From NCBI GenBank assembly GCA_937879855.1, contig CALFMO010000055.1:1-64000 (forward strand): DNA of 64,000 nt, in the 5' to 3' direction. The position numbers were made by a program, and so were the translations under genes. How positions within the stretch are numbered: the stretch's first letter is position 1; every line of letters starts with the position of its first letter. The notes under the pieces were generated by a model, which was given only the letters and a program-made list of their open reading frames with translations, had not been told where the DNA came from and did not search any database. Source of the stretch: an uncultured Acidobacteriaceae bacterium (lineage in GTDB: Bacteria; Acidobacteriota; Terriglobia; Terriglobales; Acidobacteriaceae). Of this stretch, positions 58,459 through 64,000 are shown piece after piece.

Positions 58459-60195
58459 TTGAAGAACCGCATCTTCTTCAAGCTCCTCGCTGTTTTCCTG
58501 ATCGTGATTGCTGCCACCGCCGCCATTCTCGATGTCATGATTGGCGGCGCCTGGGAAGCCTCGCTGCGCACCGAGATTGAACGCAACCTGACTCAGAAGG
58601 CTCTCCTATTCGCGCACCGAGTCGAGACCGATCGCACCCACACTCTTACCGAAATCGCCGCGCAGGAAGGCTTAGCCGCCGGTGCGCGCGCCACTATCAT
58701 CGACGCCTCCGGAAAAGTGCTCGCCGATTCCGAAGCCAATCCCGCGATCATGGAGAATCACGCCACGCGTAAGGAATTCGCCGCCGCCCTCAACGGTAAA
58801 GTTGGCGAGAACGAGCGCCGCAGCGCGACCGTCGGCATTCCGTTTCTTTACGTGGCCGTGCCAGTATCTGGTGGTGCAGTTCGCCTTGCCTATCCGCTTT
58901 CCGATGTCGAAGCAGTGCAGGCTCAAGTCCATCGCCGGCTGATCTGGGGCTCAGCCGTCGCTTTCGTAATCGCCTTGCTCATTGCCGGCTCAGCTTCGGT
59001 TTGGACTTCCCGCCGCCTCGAGCACATCGTCGACGTCGCCGTCCGCATCGAGCAGGGAGACCTGCAGGCGCGAGTGGAAGACAAGCCGCTCGATGAAATT
59101 GGCCGCGTCGCAGCGGCCATCGACAAAACCGCCAGCCAGGTCGAACGCAGTTTTGCGGCCGTGCGATCCAGCCAGCGTCAGCTGGAAACTTTGCTCAACA
59201 GCATGCAGGACGCGGTCATCGCCGTCAGCGCCGATGGCCTTGTGCAGTGGGCCAATCAGCCGATGGATCGCCTTGTGCCGCAACACGCGCGCCTCAATGC
59301 CCCGGTGGTCGAGACCATCCGCGACCCCGATTTTCTCGCTGCCGTCAAGGCGGCGACCACGACGAAGCAGGTAAAGACAACTCGCGCCACCTCCATCGTC
59401 CCCGGCCGCGCCTTCGATGTCACCGCCGCGCCTCTGCCCGATGGCGGCGCAGTCGCCGTGCTCCGCGATCTCACCGAGACCGAGCGCGTAGAGAAAACCC
59501 GCCGCGATTTCATCGCCAATGTTTCTCACGAACTCCGCACTCCCCTCACCTCGATTCAGGGGTACTCCGAAACTCTGCTCGATCTCAGCTCCGACAATTC
59601 CGGTTCTAATCGCGAATTTCTCGAGATCATCCGCAAGAACGCCGCTCGCATGTCGCGACTCACGGAAGACCTGCTCACCCTGGCGCGTGTGGAATCCGGC
59701 GAGACACGCTTTGAGACCGAGCCCGTTCCGCCCGTCGAACTGCTGCACGACGCTGAAGAAAGTTTTCGCGAGATCGCCCGCGGCCAGGGAGTGGAACTAA
59801 CGATCGCAGAAATCAACGGAGGCAATGGCTCCCTTGAATCACTGCCCGCCGTGCGCGCCGACCGCGAAGCCATCCACCAGGTATTTTCCAATCTCATCGA
59901 TAATGCGATGAAGTACGGTCGCGCCGGCAGCCGCATCGTCCTGGGCGCGCGCCCGGCTCGACGCGGCATCGAATTCTACGTGCAGGATTTCGGCGCCGGT
60001 ATTGCCTCGGAGCATCTGCCGCGCCTCTTCGAACGCTTTTATCGCGTCGACAAAGCCCGCTCCCGCGAATCCGGCGGCACCGGCCTCGGTCTGGCCATCG
60101 CCAAACACATCATGCTGGCCCACGGCGGCGCCATCCGCGCTGAAAGCGAACTCAACCACGGCAGCACTTTCTTGTTCACGCTCCCCAAAGCGTGA
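58459..60195 (+). CDS. phoR: PhoR-like sensor histidine kinase
   Basis: 578 residues from TTG 58459, with GAGG seven bases upstream. TM1 (7-28), an extracytoplasmic sensor region (29-158), TM2 (160-182), HAMP (183-235), a PAS-like domain (240-340), HisKA with His357 (FIANVSHELRTPL), and HATPase_c with NLIDNAMKYG, DFGAGI and GGTGLGLAIAKHI. It should phosphorylate the regulator encoded 25 bases upstream. The long extracytoplasmic loop differs from E. coli PhoR but is common in Gram-positive and acidobacterial relatives. Confidence 0.9.
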   Translation: MKNRIFFKLLAVFLIVIAATAAILDVMIGGAWEASLRTEIERNLTQKALLFAHRVETDRTHTLTEIAAQEGLAAGARATIIDASGKVLADSEANPAIMENHATRKEFAAALNGKVGENERRSATVGIPFLYVAVPVSGGAVRLAYPLSDVEAVQAQVHRRLIWGSAVAFVIALLIAGSASVWTSRRLEHIVDVAVRIEQGDLQARVEDKPLDEIGRVAAAIDKTASQVERSFAAVRSSQRQLETLLNSMQDAVIAVSADGLVQWANQPMDRLVPQHARLNAPVVETIRDPDFLAAVKAATTTKQVKTTRATSIVPGRAFDVTAAPLPDGGAVAVLRDLTETERVEKTRRDFIANVSHELRTPLTSIQGYSETLLDLSSDNSGSNREFLEIIRKNAARMSRLTEDLLTLARVESGETRFETEPVPPVELLHDAEESFREIARGQGVELTIAEINGGNGSLESLPAVRADREAIHQVFSNLIDNAMKYGRAGSRIVLGARPARRGIEFYVQDFGAGIASEHLPRLFERFYRVDKARSRESGGTGLGLAIAKHIMLAHGGAIRAESELNHGSTFLFTLPKA

Positions 60196-60215
60196 ATCGC
60201 GGCAACTGCGTAGCA

Positions 60216-60232
60216 ACAGCCGCCTCGGCTGT
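60216..60232. repeat. REP-like palindrome, family A, short copy
   Basis: ACAGCCG-CCT-CGGCTGT, 20 bases after the phoR stop. Confidence 0.75.
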
Positions 60233-60382
60233 CGGCGACGACCAGCACTGCATATCTAGCGGAATCCCGTTCTCAGCGCTCTTCGCGTTCTCGGCGGTTA
60301 AATTCTTTAGACTTTAGAGGAAGGCATCTCCCGAACACCGCAGGACGGGCCACAGGCAGCCGTTAACGCTCGTCCCAAAAAA

Positions 60383-60400
60383 ATCACAGAAAATTCACAG
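60383..60400. promoter_or_regulatory. Candidate PhoB-type site before phoU (11-bp direct repeat)
   Basis: ATCACAG (60383-60389) and TTCACAG (60394-60400) recur with an 11-base period; the complement reads CTGTGAA-TTTT-CTGTGAT, close to the Pho box CTGTCAT layout, but facing away from phoU. A TATGCT at 60431-60436 may be the -10 box. Confidence 0.45.
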
Positions 60401-60442
60401 CTCATTAACCAAAAGTTCCAGCCCCGACTCTATGCTCGGTCC

Positions 60443-61255
60443 TTGCCAACCCCAGCCCACAAGCGACAGAATCGAGATAACGACTCCCAGAATTTGTTTC
60501 GTCGTAAGGGTTCTCGCCCGGCGGATATATTTATAAGTACCGCAACCAAGATTCCCGATCCCGAGCCGGCTCATCACCACATTGTGCGGCGTACCGTGGA
60601 AGCCTGCCACATGGCGCAACAAGCGGCCGGGGCCGCCGCTGAAGGCATCGCCACCGGCTCCAGCCCATTGCTCAACTCTCTCCGTCAGCGCGAGCGCGAA
60701 CTCGACACGCTCGACCTCGAGATCGACAGCGGAGTCACCACCGCCATCACCGAAGTCGGGCCCGCCGAGGCTCGCGAACTCCTGGCCTGCATGAAAGTCA
60801 TGATCGCCCTCGAGCGCATTGGAGATCTGCTGCTCAGCTTCGCCAACAGCGCCCTCGCCGTCAGCGGACGCATCGACTCCGAGGACACTCGCGACCTCAC
60901 CCAGATGGCGACGCTCCTCGAAAAGATGTTGACCGATTGCGGTGCCGCATTTTCAGGGCGCGATGTTCCGAAGGCCATTGAGGTCCTGCGCGCCGACGCC
61001 GAGATGGACCGCCTGCGCAACCTGATTTTTCTGCGTCACATCGAGAATCCGGAAAACGCCCACCGCCAGGCCAGCCTGCAGATCATCTTCATGACCCAGT
61101 CGCTGGAGCGCGCCGGCGATCATGCCAAGAATCTCGCCGAAGAAGTTTGTCACTTTGTCAGCGGGCGCACGGTCCGCCACGTCTCCATCGCTTACGACAA
61201 GTCCGTCGAGCAGATGTTCATCGACTACCTGCGCCACCGCGACCACAAGAGTTGA
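60443..61255 (+). CDS. phoU: PhoU domain phosphate signalling protein
   Basis: Up to 270 residues. Two three-helix PhoU repeats with their metal-binding signatures are visible: ALERIGDLLLSFAN and QSLERAGDHAKNLAEEVC. It links phosphate transport to PhoR and shuts the response off when phosphate is ample. TTG 60443 opens the frame, but the first 45 residues (RRKGSRPADIFISTATKIPDP) do not look like PhoU; GTG 60584 is a possible true start. pstSCAB transporter genes are not in the window. Confidence 0.87.
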   Translation: MPTPAHKRQNRDNDSQNLFRRKGSRPADIFISTATKIPDPEPAHHHIVRRTVEACHMAQQAAGAAAEGIATGSSPLLNSLRQRERELDTLDLEIDSGVTTAITEVGPAEARELLACMKVMIALERIGDLLLSFANSALAVSGRIDSEDTRDLTQMATLLEKMLTDCGAAFSGRDVPKAIEVLRADAEMDRLRNLIFLRHIENPENAHRQASLQIIFMTQSLERAGDHAKNLAEEVCHFVSGRTVRHVSIAYDKSVEQMFIDYLRHRDHKS

Positions 61256-61347
61256 TGAATGAATGTGGGTGGGACAATCCTATCCGCCACGCGAAGGCCA
61301 CCGTCCGGCATCCAGACCATGCATCATATATTCAGCGAGTTGATAGT

Positions 61348-62199
61348 CTATTTCGTCCCGCGACGTGAATCTTGCTGGCGGGAACGCCATCCCTGCTGCG
61401 CCGTGAACGCCCTCACCGACTGCTCCAACTCCATCGAAATCGTGTCTGTCATCTTCATCATGTCCGGCATTAGATTGCTCAAGTCGATCACCAGAAAATT
61501 GCTGCGGACGCATTCCGCAATCCCATTCTGCAATAGCCGGGCTTCGGTGATGAGCATTGGAACCGAGTAGCCTTGATGGTATCGAAGGGTTCCGTGCTGC
61601 TCGGCGGCCTTCTGGCGGGCGACGCCGATATATTTGTCGCGCGCGCGGTTGATTGCCTCGTCCAGTAATGAAGGAACGTGATCTTTCCGGTCGGCCTCGG
61701 ACAATTGCAGCAACTGCAGTTCGTCATTCTCGTTTACCCGCCGAAGCCATTCTCGGATCACATTTTCTTTGTTCTCTTCGATCACTGCCGGCACGCGCTT
61801 AGTGCCCGGTCGACCTGCAGACGGTTGACCGGTGGCTAGTCCCGCCTTGATTTTCTTGACGAGCTCGTCGACCGGCGTTCCCTTGATCAAGTAGTCGTTC
61901 ACGTGCTGTCGCAAAGCTTCGAGCGCCGTCTCAAAACCGGGATAGCCCGTCAAGATGAAGGTAAGAGTCTCGGGATGCGTCCGTCGCATCGCGCTCACCA
62001 CCACAAATCCGTCCGCCGGATGTCCGACGTTCAAGTCAGAGACGAGCACATCGAAACGATACTGGCTGATCTCGGCCAGTGCTTCCGGAACGGTGCCCAC
62101 GGCGGTGACGACGAAACCCTCGCTCTCCAGAACCATGCGCAGCATGGTTCGGATATTTTCCTCGTCATCTACCACCAGAACTCTGGGCGCACCGGACAT
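61348..62199 (-). CDS. Response regulator with C-terminal RsbRD_N-like domain
   Basis: 283 residues, start preceded by GAAGGGAG. The receiver (1-120) is intact: VVDDEEN, Asp55 (VSDLNVG), Thr (FILTGYP) and Lys (YLIKGTPVDEL). Residues about 138-262 are helical with IREWLRRVNEND, HVPSLLDEAI and HGTLRYHQGYSVPMLITEARLLQ, a pattern I associate with the N-terminal globin-like domain of RsbRD-type stressosome co-antagonists. It has no DNA-binding domain, so output is likely by protein contact. No Rsb partner genes are adjacent. Confidence 0.82.
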   Translation of the reverse strand: MSGAPRVLVVDDEENIRTMLRMVLESEGFVVTAVGTVPEALAEISQYRFDVLVSDLNVGHPADGFVVVSAMRRTHPETLTFILTGYPGFETALEALRQHVNDYLIKGTPVDELVKKIKAGLATGQPSAGRPGTKRVPAVIEENKENVIREWLRRVNENDELQLLQLSEADRKDHVPSLLDEAINRARDKYIGVARQKAAEQHGTLRYHQGYSVPMLITEARLLQNGIAECVRSNFLVIDLSNLMPDMMKMTDTISMELEQSVRAFTAQQGWRSRQQDSRRGTK

Positions 62200-62295
62200 C
62201 GTCTGCTCCCTTCTTCAATAGTCTGCGGCAAAAATGGGGATCAGGAAGCGCGATCCAACTCTGCTTCCGTATCCCCAAGCCCTAAGATTGATGCC

Positions 62296-63147
62296 ATGTA
62301 CCGGAAGGAGGTTTTACTTCCAATTTCTGACTCGCTCTTACGGGTAATCCCCGAGGCGAGGTTCAAGGCTGGAATTTCTTGTTACGATTTTCGCCGGATT
62401 TTGGTTTTCAGCACACAAGCGCCGGTGGGCAAATCAAGCGTGATAAACTCTCGCACGGTGGATCAGACTTCGCAGCCTCCGATTGTTCCGTCGTGCTCGG
62501 ACTGTGCCACGCAAACGAAGGCCGCTGGCGGCGGTGCGCCCACTCAATCCGCCTCGCGCATTTGGAAATCGAGCAGTGGCAGCATGCGAATCGATACTCC
62601 TCACACCAGCGTCATCACACTCCCCGCCAGTCAGAAGGCCATCTTGCTCGATCACTTGAAGAAAGAGGCGATGATCATTCCCATGCCGGCAGCGCCGTCT
62701 GCGATTTCGAGTTCGCAGAACTTACAAGCCTCTGGCACGGCGGCGCATCATCCTGCTTTGCAGGTACACGATTTGGGAAAAGCAATGATCGAGGGTGTGG
62801 AGGTCGAAGGCAAGCGCTACGTCCTCAAACAAGAGCAGCAGGCAATGTCGAAAATGCAGGCGCAGCAAATGTCTTCGAAACCGCAGTCGCCGCAAGCTTC
62901 GCAGACGCCAGCAGCGCCCATGCCCGGGATGCCGGCCATGCCCATTCCCCCGAACCTGCAGCAGTTGGCCAAACTGGAGCCCACTGTCACCGAGGTTTGG
63001 ACCAGCGTCAAACTGGGGACGGCGGTGCTGACCAAGGTCAAGAGCTCCGCCGGTGAGCAAACCACCTACTGCAAGCCCACCTCCACTGACGAACCGCATC
63101 CCTCACTGTTTGAAATCCCACCGGGATACAAATTGAAAAAAAGTTAA
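62296..63147 (+). CDS. DUF4412-like acidobacterial protein with Met/Gln/Pro-rich insertion
   Basis: About 283 residues. The core resembles a secreted family frequent in Acidobacteriota: GSMRIDTPHTSVITLP, ILLDHLKKEAM, then VHDLGKAMIEGVEVEGKRYV, PTVTEVWTSVKLGTAVLTKV and PSLFEIPPGYKLKK. Between the last two blocks is a low-complexity stretch rich in Met, Gln and Pro (SKMQAQQMSSKPQSPQ, then PMPGMPAMPIPPN), about residues 195-232. No signal peptide is seen, and no ribosome-binding site precedes ATG 62296; the first 60 residues are not family-like, so a frameshift or wrong start upstream is possible. The open frame continues upstream antisense to the regulator gene, which is coincidental. Confidence 0.62.
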   Translation: MYRKEVLLPISDSLLRVIPEARFKAGISCYDFRRILVFSTQAPVGKSSVINSRTVDQTSQPPIVPSCSDCATQTKAAGGGAPTQSASRIWKSSSGSMRIDTPHTSVITLPASQKAILLDHLKKEAMIIPMPAAPSAISSSQNLQASGTAAHHPALQVHDLGKAMIEGVEVEGKRYVLKQEQQAMSKMQAQQMSSKPQSPQASQTPAAPMPGMPAMPIPPNLQQLAKLEPTVTEVWTSVKLGTAVLTKVKSSAGEQTTYCKPTSTDEPHPSLFEIPPGYKLKKS

Positions 63148-63163
63148 GTCTGCTCTCATGTGG

Positions 63164-63203
63164 GGACAGCCGTCCTCGGCTGTCCAGTCGAGCGAAGCTC
63201 GAC
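63164..63203. repeat. REP-like palindromes (family A plus GTCGAGC hairpin)
   Basis: GGACAGCCG-TCCT-CGGCTGTCC (63164-63185) followed by GTCGAGC-GAA-GCTCGAC (63187-63203). Confidence 0.85.
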
Positions 63204-63281
63204 CGCTTCAACCGGCAACTGCCAAAACTGGGTCCCGCCGCGTTGAACGCTCCGTTGTCAGCGTCGTATCATGGATACGGA

Positions 63282-63503
63282 ATGGCTTTCCCCATAAAAA
63301 TCTGCAGCGTCTGCGAGGAGGAGTTCGAGTTGAAGCCGGATAAGCCCGGTTTCGCCGACCGCTGTCCCGCGTGCAGCACTCCCGAAACAAGTGCCCCCGC
63401 GAACAAGCGCCGCGTAGACGCCGATGAGCGCAAGAATACCCGTGAAGCGAACGCCGCTCGCCGGGAAGCGATGCGCGATCTGCTGTACCGCAAAGATCGC
63501 TGA
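63282..63503 (+). CDS. Small zinc-ribbon protein
   Basis: 73 residues from ATG 63282. Two Cys pairs, ICSVCEEEF and DRCPACS, spaced by about 20 residues, form a likely zinc ribbon. The rest is a charged helix (DERKNTREANAARREAMRDLL). Function is unknown; such proteins may bind nucleic acid or partner proteins. TTG 63243 upstream in frame is less likely, as the added residues are not conserved-looking. Confidence 0.65.
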   Translation: MAFPIKICSVCEEEFELKPDKPGFADRCPACSTPETSAPANKRRVDADERKNTREANAARREAMRDLLYRKDR

Positions 63504-63531
63504 TTGTGTTTTGTGAACTGGAATGCGATTC

Positions 63532-64000
63532 CTAAGCGCATTCTTCAATCGATCCGGCTTTTGCAGCCTTCGCAGTCACCACAGGTGGCGTCGCTCTCTG
63601 CTCTCCTCTGCGAATTAGCACGATCGCTCCCAGGATCGCGACCGACGCCAGCACGACTCGCATAGTAAGCGGTTCGGAAGCCAGCAGCCATCCCAGAAAC
63701 ACCGCGACCACTGGATTCGCATAGGTGTGCGTGGCCACCAGTGCCGGCGGACACCGCTGCAGCAACCACGTGTAAGCGGTGAACGCGATCACCGATCCAA
63801 AGACAATCAGATAAGCCAAGCCGAAGATTGACGTCAGCGAAATGCTCGCCCAGTGGGTGGCATGAAATTCTCCTGTCAGTGCCGCGGCCGCGAGCAGCAT
63901 CACAGCGCCGCAGATCGTCGGGAGCGCCGTGCGTCCCAGCGCATCATTCGGCAGCTTCACCTTCGGAGAGATCACCACTCCCGCCGACCACGCCAGCGAA
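63532..64000 (-). CDS. EamA/DMT family transporter, partial (5' end beyond window)
   Basis: About 155 residues of the C-terminal EamA repeat; the frame is open to the last base, and the codons just inside the window edge (SLAWSAGVVISPK) continue the family pattern, so the start lies outside. Membrane helices with GSVIAFTAYTWLLQRCPPALVATHTYANPVVAVFLGWL (in parts) are the typical second repeat. Drug/metabolite exporters of 10 helices; substrate unknown. A soluble tail with two charged clusters ends it. Confidence 0.88.
   Translation of the reverse strand, partial: SLAWSAGVVISPKVKLPNDALGRTALPTICGAVMLLAAAALTGEFHATHWASISLTSIFGLAYLIVFGSVIAFTAYTWLLQRCPPALVATHTYANPVVAVFLGWLLASEPLTMRVVLASVAILGAIVLIRRGEQRATPPVVTAKAAKAGSIEECA

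Noticed and set aside
61903..62295. Longer N-terminus for the DUF4412-like protein
   Set aside because: This part is antisense to the response-regulator gene and shows no protein-like pattern.

Overview
The window reads as a piece of a soil-type Acidobacteriota (Terriglobia-like) genome. This is inferred from gene content: an Oar-type TonB receptor with an N-terminal carboxypeptidase-regulatory-like domain, an F1/stalk ATP synthase cluster without the a and c subunits, a DUF4412-like protein family common in this phylum, and many short palindromic repeats between genes. The DNA is GC-rich by eye. The first 48 bases are an Illumina Nextera i5 adapter, so this end is an assembly edge. No rRNA, tRNA, CRISPR array, transposase or prophage gene was seen.

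Layout. 0.2-9 kb: a secreted subtilase with seven SNAMWG repeats, an HD-GYP/GAF c-di-GMP phosphodiesterase, an HtrA protease followed by a short Phd/YefM antitoxin remnant, a PilZ protein paired with a LuxR regulator whose receiver is degenerate, and P5C dehydrogenase. 9-15 kb: 3-hydroxybutyryl-CoA dehydrogenase, a WalJ-type MBL hydrolase, a possible metal-handling set (Cys/His-rich exported protein and a Met/His-rich outer-membrane-like barrel) and methionine aminopeptidase. 15-24 kb: MsrA, a BNR-repeat protein, PyrD coupled to a PafA-like phosphatase, SerS, a LolA-like protein and a GT39-like membrane glycosyltransferase. 24-29 kb: a 1166-residue GH18/NodB/GT2 fusion that looks like a one-protein exopolysaccharide synthase and modifier, and an esterase.

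29-36 kb (minus strand): atpF'-atpF-atpH-atpA-atpG-atpD-atpC, with a good promoter in front and intergenic gaps largely filled by inverted heptamer-word repeats. 36.5-39.4 kb: hfq-hflX followed by a HEPN / winged-helix-nucleotidyltransferase (MNT) pair. A 16-bp perfect palindrome covers the -10 box of that pair's promoter, only three bases from the start codon. This is the best candidate here for a discrete self-regulated defence or toxin-antitoxin unit.

39.8-51 kb: a Urate_ox_N-like membrane protein, the large TonB receptor, an SH3b lipoprotein, a DsbA-like protein, a CDF transporter, PfkA and a secreted phosphatidylcholine-type phospholipase C/phosphoesterase with a candidate Pho box. 51-64 kb: SucA, DinB, a DUF5671 protein, HyuA carrying in-frame palindromic insertions, a PhoB-PhoR-PhoU phosphate-signalling block with an 11-bp-periodic repeat before phoU, a REC/RsbRD_N-like regulator, a DUF4412-like protein, a zinc ribbon and a DMT transporter cut by the window end.

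Themes. Surface life and c-di-GMP (HD-GYP, PilZ, EPS fusion), phosphate scavenging (PhoBRU, PafA-like phosphatase, phospholipase C), envelope quality control (HtrA, MsrA, DsbA, LolA-like), and a genome full of palindromic and word-type repeats, some of which have entered a coding sequence.
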